A stretch of 60,795 nucleotides of DNA from Syntrophaceae bacterium UBA2280 (GTDB lineage Bacteria > Desulfobacterota > Syntrophia > Syntrophales > Smithellaceae), in the NCBI GenBank assembly GCA_002347685.1, contig DDWS01000054.1, positions 32,277 to 93,071 of the forward strand, read 5' to 3'. This document shows, piece after piece, positions 21,613 to 30,289 of this stretch; position 1 is the first letter of the stretch; each line of letters starts with the position of its first letter. Under the pieces are notes generated by a model that worked only from the letters and a program-made list of their open reading frames with translations, ran no database searches and was not told where the DNA came from. The position numbers and the translations under genes are program-made.

Positions 21613-21978
21613 TTGGCTTCCAAGAAAACGTTAAAGATTCGGGATAAGAGAGAAAAACGAGTAAGAGGTAAACTAACGGGGACATCGAGCAGACCACGTC
21701 TGTCTGTTTTCCGTTCGGACCGGCATATTTACGCGCAAGTGATTGATGACGCGCAGGGGACGACCATTGCGACCGCCTCCACGTTGAGCAAGGAACTTGC
21801 CGGAAAGCTCGAAGGCAAGAAAAAAGTGGATGTAGCCAGAGAAGTCGGCCGGTTGATTGCAGACCGTCTCAAAACACTGGGTGTGGAAAAAGTGGTGTTT
21901 GACAGGGGGCGATTCCTCTATCATGGCCGCGTGAAGGCATTAGCCGATGCGGCGCGGGAAAATGGTCTTCAGTTTTGA
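21613..21978 (+). CDS. rplR: 50S ribosomal protein L18
   Basis: L18 binds 5S rRNA together with L5. The start is TTG (MASKKTLKIRDKREKR) behind AAAGAGGTGG, giving 121 residues. PRLSVFRSDRHIYAQVIDD (about 28-46) and the C-terminal FDRGRFLYHGRVKALADAAR are typical. Confidence 0.96.
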   Translation: MASKKTLKIRDKREKRVRGKLTGTSSRPRLSVFRSDRHIYAQVIDDAQGTTIATASTLSKELAGKLEGKKKVDVAREVGRLIADRLKTLGVEKVVFDRGRFLYHGRVKALADAARENGLQF

Positions 21979-22020
21979 AAGTAGTGCTTACACAGATAAC
22001 TCAGGATAAGGGAAGAATCA

Positions 22021-22500
22021 TTGGATAAGAGAGAAATGAAAGATGCGGAGTTCCTCGACAGAGTGATTGCCATTAACCGTACGGCAAAAGTCGTCAAGGG
22101 TGGAAGGCGGTTTCGTTTTAGTGCGATCGTAGTCGTCGGAGACGGCAAAGGCATGGTCGGCGCGGGATTGGGAAAAGCGCATGAAGTTCCGGAAGCGATT
22201 CGCAAGGGAATGGAAATGGCCAAAAAGAATATGGTCAAAGTCGCGGTGATCAACAAGACGATTCCTTATGAAGTAATGGGGAAATTCGGAGCGGGCAAGG
22301 TGTTGTTGAAACCGGCGTCGGAAGGAACGGGATTGATCGCGGGCGGGGCCGTGAGGGCCGTGCTTGAGGTTGCCGGCGTTCACAATATCCTGACGAAGTG
22401 TTTGGGATCGCACAATCCCCACAATTTGGTGAAAGCTACCGTAGAGGGGCTTTGCCAGTTGAGGGAGCCGGCGGAAATTGCCGCCCAGAGGGGCAAGTAA
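22021..22500 (+). CDS. rpsE: 30S ribosomal protein S5
   Basis: S5 controls decoding accuracy with S4 and S12. The start is TTG (MDKREMKDAEFLDRVI) after GGGAAGAA; 159 residues. FSAIVVVGDGKGMVGAGLGKA (about 36-56) is the conserved core. rpmD begins 22 bases later. Confidence 0.95.
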   Translation: MDKREMKDAEFLDRVIAINRTAKVVKGGRRFRFSAIVVVGDGKGMVGAGLGKAHEVPEAIRKGMEMAKKNMVKVAVINKTIPYEVMGKFGAGKVLLKPASEGTGLIAGGAVRAVLEVAGVHNILTKCLGSHNPHNLVKATVEGLCQLREPAEIAAQRGK

Positions 22501-22522
22501 AAAAGCAACGAGGTGGCTGACA

Positions 22523-22711
22523 GTGGGCAATATGTTGAAGATTCAAATGGTAAAAAGTGAAATCGGACGTCCGGAAAAGCAAAGAAAAGTTCTGCGCGGA
22601 ATGGGATTGAGCCGTTTAAACTCCACGGTTACCCTGGCGGATACTCCGGAAGTTCGTGGAATGATCAATAAAGTGATCCACCTGGTTTCAGTGGAAGAGT
22701 CAAAGGAGTAG
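22523..22711 (+). CDS. rpmD: 50S ribosomal protein L30
   Basis: L30 is a small 50S protein of about 60 residues. GTG at 22523 lies eight bases after GAGGTGG and gives 62 residues (MGNMLKIQMVKSEIGRPEKQ). An ATG at 22532 is possible but too far from the ribosome-binding site. LRGMGLSRLNSTVTLAD is the family core. Confidence 0.94.
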   Translation: MGNMLKIQMVKSEIGRPEKQRKVLRGMGLSRLNSTVTLADTPEVRGMINKVIHLVSVEESKE

Positions 22712-22714
22712 GTT

Positions 22715-23161
22715 ATGGATTTAAGTTCTCTCAAAGCGCCGGCCGGAGCGACAAAGAAAAGAAAAAGAGTTGGTCGGGGAGACGCTTCCGGTCACGGAGG
22801 GACGTCCGGCAAAGGTCATAAAGGACAGAAAGCCCGATCGGGCGGCCATGTTCGGTCCGGTTTTGAAGGCGGTCAGATGCCCATGTCGCGCAGACTGCCC
22901 AAAAGGGGCTTTAGGAATCCGTTCAGAAAAAGCTACGTCGCCGTGAATTTGAGTGATTTATGCCGACTGTTTGAAAAAGGGGCCGTGATTGATGAAGCGG
23001 CGATTCTGTCGAGCGGTATGGTCAAGAAAAAGGGAGAAGGCATCAAGATTCTGGCCAAAGGGAATATCGATTTTCCCGTAACCGTCAAAATGGCCAAGAT
23101 CAGTGAAGCCGCGAAAGCGAAAATCACCGCCGCCGGCGGATCTGTTGAAGAGGTGATCTAA
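22715..23161 (+). CDS. rplO: 50S ribosomal protein L15
   Basis: L15 is a late-assembly 50S protein with a basic, Gly-rich N-terminal extension (KRKRVGRGDASGHGGTSGKG, about 15-34) that enters rRNA. The length is 148. The secY start comes one base after its stop, and the last codons of rplO contain the GAGGTG likely to serve secY. Confidence 0.96.
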   Translation: MDLSSLKAPAGATKKRKRVGRGDASGHGGTSGKGHKGQKARSGGHVRSGFEGGQMPMSRRLPKRGFRNPFRKSYVAVNLSDLCRLFEKGAVIDEAAILSSGMVKKKGEGIKILAKGNIDFPVTVKMAKISEAAKAKITAAGGSVEEVI

Positions 23162-23162
23162 C

Positions 23163-24470
23163 TTGTTAGAAGGACTCAGTGGCGTCACTAAAGTGCCGGA
23201 ATTGACCAGAAGAATCCTGATTACCCTGGGTCTTCTGGCTGTTTATCGTATCGGCGTTTTTATTCCGACGCCTGGAATCGATAAAGTCGCGTTGCTGTCC
23301 TTTTTTGATCAAGCTCGTGGTTCCATGCTGGGATTGATGGATTTGTTTGCCGGGGGTGCTCTGAGCTCTTTTTCAATTTTTGCCCTGGGCATTATGCCTT
23401 ATATTACCGCGTCCATCATCATCAATTTGCTGACGGTCGCGATTCCGCATTTGGAGAAGTTGTCCAAGGAAGGTGAAAGCGGACGCAGAAAGATCACGCA
23501 ATATACCCGCTACGGTACGATCGGATTAAGCATTATTCAGGGTTTCGGCATTGCGTGGGGCCTTCAGCAGATGGCTTCGCCGACCGGTGCGCCTATTGTT
23601 TTACAGCCGGGATGGCCTTTTATCCTGATGACGATTATCACCCTCACATCCGGTACGGCATTTTTGATGTGGCTCGGTGAGACCATCACGGAAAAAGGCA
23701 TTGGCAACGGAATATCACTGATAATCTTTGCCGGTATCGTCGTCAATATTCCCGCTGCGATCAGCAACTCCTGGCGTCTTTACGCATCCGGAGAACTGCA
23801 TTTTATCATTTTGCTGCTTTTGCTGGTCTTTATGATTGCCGTTATTGGTGCAATTGTTTTTGTGGAGGCGGCACAAAGGCGAATCCCTGTGCAGTATGCC
23901 AAAAGGATTGTCGGGCGTAAAATGTATGGGGGGCAGACGACACATCTGCCGCTGAAAATCAACTCTGCGGGCGTTATTCCGCCGATTTTTGCATCATCCG
24001 TGATCATGTTTCCGGCAACGATCGCTAATTTCGCGCCGGAAGGCTGGATGAAGACCATTTCGAATCATCTGCAAATGGGCCAGATCGGCTACGAAGTTTT
24101 ATTTGTGGGCTTGATCTTCTTCTTCTGCTTCTTTTATACAGCCGTGACGATTAAACCCGACGATATGGCGGAAAATATGAAAAAATTCGGCGGTTATATT
24201 CCCGGGATTCGTCCCGGCAAAAAAACCGCGGAATACATAGAGGAAATCCTTGAGCGGCTGACGTTTAGCGGGGCGATTTATGTTTCGATCATCTGTGTGT
24301 TGCCCAGCATTCTGATTGCTCAGCTCAATACGCCTTTCTATTTCGGGGGTACGTCGCTTCTGATTGTCGTCGGTGTGGCGATGGATACGGCAAGCCAGAT
24401 AGAATCGCATTTACTGACCAGGCAATATGAAGGATTTATGAAAAAAGGACATATTGCCAGAAGGCGTTAG
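23163..24470 (+). CDS. secY: Preprotein translocase subunit SecY
   Basis: SecY is the channel of the Sec translocon. The start is TTG and the protein has 435 residues with ten hydrophobic spans. AGGALSSFSIFALGIMPYI (about 63-81) in span 2 and SGGRR-type loop residues (EGESGRRKITQYTRYGT) are standard. In many bacteria adk comes next; here map follows directly. Confidence 0.97.
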   Translation: MLEGLSGVTKVPELTRRILITLGLLAVYRIGVFIPTPGIDKVALLSFFDQARGSMLGLMDLFAGGALSSFSIFALGIMPYITASIIINLLTVAIPHLEKLSKEGESGRRKITQYTRYGTIGLSIIQGFGIAWGLQQMASPTGAPIVLQPGWPFILMTIITLTSGTAFLMWLGETITEKGIGNGISLIIFAGIVVNIPAAISNSWRLYASGELHFIILLLLLVFMIAVIGAIVFVEAAQRRIPVQYAKRIVGRKMYGGQTTHLPLKINSAGVIPPIFASSVIMFPATIANFAPEGWMKTISNHLQMGQIGYEVLFVGLIFFFCFFYTAVTIKPDDMAENMKKFGGYIPGIRPGKKTAEYIEEILERLTFSGAIYVSIICVLPSILIAQLNTPFYFGGTSLLIVVGVAMDTASQIESHLLTRQYEGFMKKGHIARRR

Positions 24471-24498
24471 AGCCAAGTTTTCCGGAAGGCAAATCCTT

Positions 24499-25251
24499 AT
24501 GGTCATTCTGAAACGTCCGGAGCAGATCGAGAAAGCCAGAGCCAGTAACCGGATTGTTGCAGAGGTTTTAAAAACGCTTCGTGAGAAGATCGTACCGGGG
24601 GTGACAACCGCACAGCTCGACAGAATCGCCCAGCAGATGGCGGAAAAGAGAGGTGCAAAGCCGGCGTTTAAGGGTTATCGGGATTATCCGTATTCGCTTT
24701 GCACGTCGGTGAATGAGCAGGTTGTTCACGGAATGCCTTCCGATCGGGTTTTAATGGAAGGCGACATTATCGGAATCGATTTTGGCATTTATCTTGATGG
24801 GTTTTATGGGGATGCGGCGATAACGGTTCCCGTTGGAAGGGTCAGCCAGAAAGCCTCTCGGCTGATGCGGGTGACAAAAGACAGTTTGTATGCCGCCATT
24901 GCTGAAATGAAAGAGGGCGGTCGTTTGGGGGACGTTTCGGCTGCGGTTCAGAAGACCGTAGAGGATGCAGGATATTCCGTCGTTCGTGATTTTGTCGGTC
25001 ATGGTATTGGAGAAAGCCTCCATGAAGAACCGCAAATTGCGAATTTCGGCAGGAAGGGGCGGGGCATCGAGCTCAAAAGAGGCATGGTGTTCGCCATTGA
25101 GCCGATGGTAAACGAGGGAACGTATAAAGTAAAAATATTACCGGATGGTTGGACGGTGGTAACGGAGGACGGGAGTCTTTCGGCGCATTATGAACATTCC
25201 GTTGCCATTACCGAAAACGGACCGGATATATTAAGTCAATGGGATGATTGA
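24499..25251 (+). CDS. map: Methionine aminopeptidase, type I
   Basis: MetAP removes the initiator methionine from new proteins using two metal ions. The ATG at 24499, behind GGAAGG, gives 250 residues. Metal ligands are visible: two Asp in GIDFGIYLDGFYGDAAI, His in VGHGIGESLHEEP, and Glu in AIEPMVNEG and HYEHSVAI. The gene sits between secY and infA, with no adk. Confidence 0.96.
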   Translation: MVILKRPEQIEKARASNRIVAEVLKTLREKIVPGVTTAQLDRIAQQMAEKRGAKPAFKGYRDYPYSLCTSVNEQVVHGMPSDRVLMEGDIIGIDFGIYLDGFYGDAAITVPVGRVSQKASRLMRVTKDSLYAAIAEMKEGGRLGDVSAAVQKTVEDAGYSVVRDFVGHGIGESLHEEPQIANFGRKGRGIELKRGMVFAIEPMVNEGTYKVKILPDGWTVVTEDGSLSAHYEHSVAITENGPDILSQWDD

Positions 25252-25281
25252 GTTTAAATCGTCGGATAAGATTGAAAAAGT

Positions 25282-25500
25282 ATGGCTAAAGAGGAAGCAA
25301 TAGAGGTTGAAGGTCGGGTTCTTGAGCCCCTGCCCAATGCAATGTTTCGGGTGGAACTCGAAAATGGCCATAAAGTGTTGGCGCACATATCGGGGAAGAT
25401 GAGAATGCATTTCATTAAGATCCTTCCGGGAGACAAAGTGACGGTGGAGCTTTCCCCTTATGATTTAACCCGGGGTAGGATCACTTACAGAACAAAGTAA
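25282..25500 (+). CDS. infA: Translation initiation factor IF-1
   Basis: IF-1 occupies the A site during initiation. The 72-residue OB-fold protein has EGRVLEPLPNAMFRVELENG and the C-terminal PYDLTRGRITYR signature. It lies between map and rpmJ, the usual order. Confidence 0.97.
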   Translation: MAKEEAIEVEGRVLEPLPNAMFRVELENGHKVLAHISGKMRMHFIKILPGDKVTVELSPYDLTRGRITYRTK

Positions 25501-25530
25501 ATCATTTACCGGTGATAAGGAGTTGGCATC

Positions 25531-25644
25531 GTGAAGGTAAGATCGTCAGTGAAGAAAATTTGCGAGAAATGCAAAATTGTCAAACGCAAGGGTGTTTTGC
25601 GTGTGATTTGTGAAAACCCGAAACATAAACAGCGTCAGGGCTAG
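25531..25644 (+). CDS. rpmJ: 50S ribosomal protein L36
   Basis: This 37-residue gene starts with GTG after AAGGAG and encodes MKVRSSVKKICEKCKIVKRK followed by the conserved Cys/His tail. The CxxC, the later Cys and the His form the zinc site of the C+ form of L36. It fills the space between infA and rpsM. Confidence 0.95.
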   Translation: MKVRSSVKKICEKCKIVKRKGVLRVICENPKHKQRQG

Positions 25645-25670
25645 TTTTTAACATTTCAGGAGGTTGATAG

Positions 25671-26039
25671 GTGGCACGAATTTCAGGTGTTGATTTACCG
25701 AAAAATAAAAGAATGGAAGTTGCTTTGACGTATATTTACGGCATTGGCGCCACAAAAGCGAAGCAAATCCTGAAGGATTCCGGTGTGAGCCCGGATACGA
25801 AAACCGATGAACTGGCCGACTCCGAAATTGCCTCAATTCGAAATATCATCGACAAAGAGCACAAAGTGGAAGGTGATCTGCGGCGGGAGATTTCGATGTC
25901 AATCAAACGATTAATGGACATCGGCGCATACCGGGGATTGAGGCACCGTAAAGGACTTCCGGTGCGCGGACAGAGGACCCACACAAACGCCCGAACGAGA
26001 AAAGGCCCCAGGCGGGCGATCGCGGGCAAGAAAAAGTAG
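25671..26039 (+). CDS. rpsM: 30S ribosomal protein S13
   Basis: S13 contacts 50S and the P-site tRNA through its C-terminal tail. GTG start behind AGGAGG; 122 residues. RISGVDLPKNKRMEVALTYI and the C-terminal RHRKGLPVRGQRTHTNARTR are family hallmarks. Confidence 0.97.
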   Translation: MARISGVDLPKNKRMEVALTYIYGIGATKAKQILKDSGVSPDTKTDELADSEIASIRNIIDKEHKVEGDLRREISMSIKRLMDIGAYRGLRHRKGLPVRGQRTHTNARTRKGPRRAIAGKKK

Positions 26040-26071
26040 TTCAATAGAAGATATTCTCAACCGGAGGCAAA

Positions 26072-26464
26072 ATGGCGAAGGCAGTCAGAAAAACGGGCAA
26101 GAAAAAGGAAAAGAAAAATATTACGGAAGGGGTGGCCCACATCCAGTCCACTTTTAATAACACGATCATCACGATTACGGATCTGACCGGAAATGTGATT
26201 TCATGGTCGTCGTCGGGATTACAGGGATTCAAGGGATCCCGCAAGAGCACTCCTTTCGCGGCTCAGATGGCCGCCGAAGATGCGGTGCGCAAAGCCAAGG
26301 AGCACGGCATGCGAAGGGTTCAGGTCTATATCAAAGGACCGGGGTCTGGAAGAGAATCTGCTCTGAGGTCCCTTCAGCTGGCCGGGTTGACGATTACGAT
26401 GATTCGGGATGTTACGCCTGTTCCGCACAACGGCTGCAGACCGCCGAAGCGTCGCAGGGTATAA
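26072..26464 (+). CDS. rpsK: 30S ribosomal protein S11
   Basis: S11 lines the mRNA exit region on the 30S platform. The 130-residue protein has HIQSTFNNTIITITDLTGN (about 24-42) and the C-terminal IRDVTPVPHNGCRPPKRRRV. It lies between rpsM and rpsD in the alpha group. Confidence 0.97.
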   Translation: MAKAVRKTGKKKEKKNITEGVAHIQSTFNNTIITITDLTGNVISWSSSGLQGFKGSRKSTPFAAQMAAEDAVRKAKEHGMRRVQVYIKGPGSGRESALRSLQLAGLTITMIRDVTPVPHNGCRPPKRRRV

Positions 26465-26506
26465 TAAATTTATCAATAAGGATTCGAAATTTAAGGGAGG
26501 CGTTTT

Positions 26507-27136
26507 TTGGCAAGATATACGGATTCCTCATGTCGGTTGTGTCGCCGGGAAGGCTTGAAGCTTTTCCTCAAGGGCGATCGGTGCTATTCGGAAAAATGCT
26601 CTTTCGAAAGAAGGGGCTATGCACCTGGAGATCATGGTCAGTCACACAAGAAACAGACTTCTGACTATGGCGTCCAGCTGCGGGAAAAGCAGAAACTCAA
26701 AAGAATGTACGGTTTGCTGGAAAAGCAGTTTCACGGGTATTTTGAAAAAGCCGACAAGCAAAAGGGTATTACCGGTACCAATTTACTGGTGTTGCTGGAG
26801 CGAAGATTCGACAATATGGTGTTTCGACTCGGCTTCGCCACTTCCCGGGTAGAGGCAAGACAGCTCATCAGTCATAATCATTTCCTGGTCAATGGTAAAT
26901 CGGTGAATATACCTTCCTACCTGCTCAAAGCGGGTGATGAAGTGACGATAAAAGAAGGATCTCGAAAGATCAATCGGGTTCTTGAGGCAATGGAAACCGT
27001 GGCAAGGCGCGGCGTGCCACATTGGCTGGAATTGGATAAAGACAACTTTAAAGCGACGATTAAAATGCTGCCGGTTCGGGATGATTTGACCATGCCGGTC
27101 CAGGAGCAGCTTGTCGTGGAACTTTATTCGAAGTAA
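26507..27136 (+). CDS. rpsD: 30S ribosomal protein S4
   Basis: S4 is a primary 16S rRNA-binding protein and represses the alpha operon in E. coli. TTG start behind GGGAGG; 209 residues. Two CxxC-like pairs near the N-terminus (CRLC at about 9-12 and cysteines at about 26-31) point to a zinc-binding S4. The S4 RNA-binding domain (RRFDNMVFRLGFA) lies near residues 93-105. Confidence 0.96.
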   Translation: MARYTDSSCRLCRREGLKLFLKGDRCYSEKCSFERRGYAPGDHGQSHKKQTSDYGVQLREKQKLKRMYGLLEKQFHGYFEKADKQKGITGTNLLVLLERRFDNMVFRLGFATSRVEARQLISHNHFLVNGKSVNIPSYLLKAGDEVTIKEGSRKINRVLEAMETVARRGVPHWLELDKDNFKATIKMLPVRDDLTMPVQEQLVVELYSK

Positions 27137-27182
27137 GAATAATTAATCGGTTCTATAAACCAGCTAAAGGGTGGGTTTAATT

Positions 27183-28172
27183 ATGCAAAGAAACTGGTCG
27201 AGTTTGATTCGTCCCAAGCGTGTTGACGTCGATGAAGCGACACACACACGCTTTTATGGAGAATTTACAATTCAGCCTTTGGAAAGAGGTTTTGGTATCA
27301 CACTCGGTAACGCACTCAGAAGGGTATTGCTGTCTTCCATTCAGGGCGCGGCGATTACCTCCGTTAAAATTGAAGGCGTGCAGCACGAATTTTCCACGGT
27401 TCCGGGGGTCAAAGAAGATGTCACGGATATTATTCTGAATCTGAAGGGTGTTCGCCTTAAGCTTGGCGCCGCGGATACGAAAGTCGTACGATTTGACGTA
27501 TCACGGCCGGGCGTGATTACCGCCGGCGACGTCATTACCGACGGGACCATTGAAGTATTGAATCCCGATCATCATATTGCGACCTTATCCGGTAAGGGAG
27601 CTTTCAAGGCGGAAATGGTGGTTAAGATGGGCAAGGGTTACCTGCCCGCAAAAAAAGAACTGGATCCGGATCAGCCTGAAGGAACCATTAATATCGACGC
27701 TGTTTTTTCGCCGATCAAAAAAGCGAATTACATCGTGTCGCATGCGCGCGTCGGACAGATTACGGATTACGACAAGCTGGTCTTGGAAGTGTGGACTGAC
27801 GGCAGTTTGAATCCGGGCGATGCCATTGCATATGCGGCCAAGATCATCAAGCAGCAGTTGGATGTCTTCATCAATTTCGAAGAGGTGGATGAAGAAGTCG
27901 TTTTGGAAAAAATTGAGGAAGCAGAGAATCTCGGCGAAATAATGATGCGCTCTGTAGAAGACCTGGAGCTCTCCGTCCGTTCCGCGAATTGTTTGAAGAA
28001 CGCCGGAATCAACACCATTGGCGAACTCGTGCAGAAAACCGAGGCGGAAATGCTCAAGACGAAGAATTTCGGAAGAAAATCTCTCACCGAAATCAAGGAA
28101 ATCCTCAATGAGTATGGTCTTGTTTTCGGAATGAAAATGGATGCCGCCGCGTTAGATGGCAGAAATGAATAG
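27183..28172 (+). CDS. rpoA: RNA polymerase alpha subunit
   Basis: RpoA dimerises to seed polymerase assembly, and its C-terminal domain binds UP elements and activators. The ATG at 27183 gives 329 residues; a GTG at 27171 is possible but overlaps the ribosome-binding site. GFGITLGNALRRVLLSS (about 39-55) is the dimerisation signature. The CTD has LKNAGINTIGELVQK (about 274-288). Confidence 0.96.
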   Translation: MQRNWSSLIRPKRVDVDEATHTRFYGEFTIQPLERGFGITLGNALRRVLLSSIQGAAITSVKIEGVQHEFSTVPGVKEDVTDIILNLKGVRLKLGAADTKVVRFDVSRPGVITAGDVITDGTIEVLNPDHHIATLSGKGAFKAEMVVKMGKGYLPAKKELDPDQPEGTINIDAVFSPIKKANYIVSHARVGQITDYDKLVLEVWTDGSLNPGDAIAYAAKIIKQQLDVFINFEEVDEEVVLEKIEEAENLGEIMMRSVEDLELSVRSANCLKNAGINTIGELVQKTEAEMLKTKNFGRKSLTEIKEILNEYGLVFGMKMDAAALDGRNE

Positions 28173-28238
28173 AGGCGGACGTCTCGGGTGATTTAGAATA
28201 TAGGTCAGGATTGAAAGTCAGGAAAGGAATATTTAGCA

Positions 28239-28646
28239 ATGTATCATGGTAAGGCGGGCAGAAAACTGGGACGAACGTCCAGCCATCGGGAAGCCATGTT
28301 TCGTAATATGGTGACGTCGATTATCAAGCATGAGAGTATCCGGACAACGGACACCAAAGCAAAGGAGTTGCGCAAGCTGGCGGAAAAAATGATTACACTG
28401 GGGAAGCGGGGCGATTTGCATGCCAGAAGGCAGGCTCTGTCCGTCGTGCGCGATAAACAGATGGTGGACAAGTTGTTCGGCGACCTGGCGGAACGTTACC
28501 GCACACGCGCCGGAGGATATACACGGATTATCAAGGTCGGCTATCGCATCGGTGACAACGCTCCGGTCTCCATTTTGGAATTCATTACCGCAGAGCAAAA
28601 GAAGCAAAAAGCAAAGGCCAAGACCAAGGATAAAAAATCACAGTAG
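28239..28646 (+). CDS. rplQ: 50S ribosomal protein L17
   Basis: L17 closes the ribosomal protein run. MYHGKAGRKLGRTSSHREAM is the standard start (MRHRKxGRKLGRxxxHR in the family). The 135 residues include a Lys-rich C-terminal tail. A clear intrinsic terminator follows. Confidence 0.96.
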   Translation: MYHGKAGRKLGRTSSHREAMFRNMVTSIIKHESIRTTDTKAKELRKLAEKMITLGKRGDLHARRQALSVVRDKQMVDKLFGDLAERYRTRAGGYTRIIKVGYRIGDNAPVSILEFITAEQKKQKAKAKTKDKKSQ

Positions 28647-28667
28647 CTTAATTGTGTTTGACGAAAC

Positions 28668-28699
28668 AAAAAAGGCAGGGTTTTCCCCTGCCTTTTTTT
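28668..28699 (+). terminator. Intrinsic terminator of the ribosomal operon
   Basis: GGCAGGG (28674-28680) pairs with CCCTGCC (28686-28692). The stem is flanked by an A-run and followed by seven Ts. It lies 22 bases after rplQ and ends the long ribosomal block. Confidence 0.9.
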
Positions 28700-28805
28700 A
28701 TGGTTGTATTTTCATTTTAAAAACAGTATTTAACAAACAAATGTTGGAAGGAAGGTCTTCGTTGCAGTGTTTTAAGTCCTTGCAGCCAATCCGGGAGGTA
28801 AGATC

Positions 28806-29066
28806 ATGACAGAAAGAAGAATCGGAGAAGTGATCAAGTTTTTCGCGAAGCCTTCGGTTGCCGCTGTGCAGATCACCGAAGGTGAATTGCAGGTCGGCGA
28901 CAGCATTAAGTTTTCAGGACATACCACCGAATTTGTCAATGTCGTCGCATCCATGGAAGTGAACAATGCGTCTGTACAAAAAGCCGTGACCGGTGACCTC
29001 ATCGGCCTTAAGGTGTCCGACCGCGTGCGTCCGGGAGACGAAGTATTCAAAATCGCGGCGGATTAG
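28806..29066 (+). CDS. Small EF-Tu-domain-II-like protein
   Basis: This 86-residue protein resembles the beta-barrel domain II of translational GTPases (RIGEVIKFFAKPSVAAVQIT, GDSIKFSGHTTEFVNVVASM, VRPGDEVFKI) with no GTPase domain. Similar stand-alone proteins annotated as translation elongation factor-like occur in archaea and some deltaproteobacteria, and I know of no established function. It has a good site (GGGAGGTAAG) and lies behind the ribosomal terminator, so it should have its own promoter. Its position next to translation genes may or may not be meaningful. Confidence 0.75.
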   Translation: MTERRIGEVIKFFAKPSVAAVQITEGELQVGDSIKFSGHTTEFVNVVASMEVNNASVQKAVTGDLIGLKVSDRVRPGDEVFKIAAD

Positions 29067-29151
29067 CCTTTTCCTCTTTCAGCAGAAATCACAGCGTTTG
29101 CAAAACGAAAAGGTCAATGCTGCTCAATTGACCATGATATGGGAGTTTTTG

Positions 29152-29850
29152 ATGGTAAAAATTCTGGTGGTTGACGACGAGCAGGACATTGCCGAACTTG
29201 TGGCCTATAATCTCTCCAGGGAGGGTTTTGCCACGGTCAAGGCCTATGACGGGGAAGCCGCATTGAACAAGGTGAGGCTGGAAAAACCGGATTTGCTGAT
29301 TCTGGATCTGATGTTGCCCGGGATGAGCGGTTTGGATATCTGCAAAGCCATTCGTGCCAATCCTGAAACCGCCCGCCTGCCGATTATCATGTTGACCGCC
29401 AAAAGCGACGAATTCGACAAGATACTGGGTTTGGAAATCGGTGCGGACGATTATATTACCAAGCCTTTCAGTGTCAAGGAACTGATGGCCAGAGTCCGGT
29501 CTATTCTTCGCCGTGTGCAGGAAGGGAAAAAACAATCGGTCAAAGAGAATTTCGAATATGACGGATTGGCAATTAATTATGTCTCCTGCGAAGTCCGTGT
29601 GAACGGCACGCCGGTTAGTTTGAGTCCCACGGAACTCAAGCTGCTTATTTTTTTATCCCAGCATCCCGGGCGGGTCTACTCGAGAAATCAAATTATTGAT
29701 AATGTCTGGGGGGATGATACGTTTATCACAGATCGTGCCGTGGACGTGCATATCCGGCGACTGCGCAGCCATATTGAGAAGGACATGGAAAACCCCAGAT
29801 ACGTTCTGACAGTCAGAGGATTTGGCTATAAATTTGCCGACGTCAAATGA
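29152..29850 (+). CDS. phoB: Phosphate-regulon response regulator PhoB (OmpR family)
   Basis: The 232-residue protein has a receiver domain (DDE at 8-10, phospho-acceptor Asp52 in LILDLMLPG, Lys of YITKPFS near 100) and a C-terminal winged-helix domain (RVYSRNQIIDNVWGDD, VDVHIRRLRSHIE). It looks like PhoB more than other OmpR regulators (VQEGKKQ linker; LSPTELKLLIFL). The cognate kinase gene phoR lies 11 kb downstream at the far end of the pst operon, and Pho-box-like promoters lie between. GGAG precedes the ATG by seven bases. The link to PhoR is inferred from context. Confidence 0.88.
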   Translation: MVKILVVDDEQDIAELVAYNLSREGFATVKAYDGEAALNKVRLEKPDLLILDLMLPGMSGLDICKAIRANPETARLPIIMLTAKSDEFDKILGLEIGADDYITKPFSVKELMARVRSILRRVQEGKKQSVKENFEYDGLAINYVSCEVRVNGTPVSLSPTELKLLIFLSQHPGRVYSRNQIIDNVWGDDTFITDRAVDVHIRRLRSHIEKDMENPRYVLTVRGFGYKFADVK

Positions 29851-30161
29851 ACTGTCGTGACCTTGCCCCGCAATATGCACCAGATTCAAATTGAGTTTTC
29901 CCCCCTGCAGCATGGTTTGATGCATTCATACGGCGTACTATTTACGAGAATGCTCTGTGTCCGCTTTCCTTGCTTTTAGTCCGTCACATCTCGACAACAT
30001 CCTGAACCTGTTTGAAATTCAAAAATCCATGTTTTCTGATGAAACTTACGCCAGAAGCATGGCGGTTTGATGATGGCCAGATGAATTAGAATTCACGTGA
30101 ACGCTTTATGAAAATGAATGCCGATCCTGTTTTGGAAACACCGGGAACGGTCGATTCATTT

Positions 30162-30216
30162 TGTATCCATTCTTTCACGGTATCGTCATCTCCCTGTAAC
30201 ATTCGGTCTGTACAGT
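30162..30216 (+). promoter_or_regulatory. Pho-box-like promoter of the porin gene
   Basis: In the 440-base gap after phoB lie four 11-bp units: TGTATCCATTC (30162), TTTCACGGTAT (30173), CGTCATCTCCC (30184) and TGTAACATTCG (30195). Five bases later comes a weak -10, TACAGT (30211). Units 1 and 4 match the pstS promoter units, and the geometry is identical. The rest of the gap (29851-30161) shows no convincing gene or terminator. Confidence 0.65.
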
Positions 30217-30289
30217 CCGTCGTCAATAGGAAATAGAGACAGGTCGTGGCCTGGCTTCTATAAATTTAACAAAGGATCAGGAGGAAGAA

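Noticed and set aside
25671..25690. TGGCAC at the rpsM start as a sigma-54 -24 element
   Set aside because: No GC element lies at the right distance, and the bases are the start of a coding region.
29112..29133. GGTCAAT ... ATTGACC inverted repeat before phoB
   Set aside because: Seven-base arms with no T-run and no match to the Pho-box pattern; too weak to call an operator or terminator.
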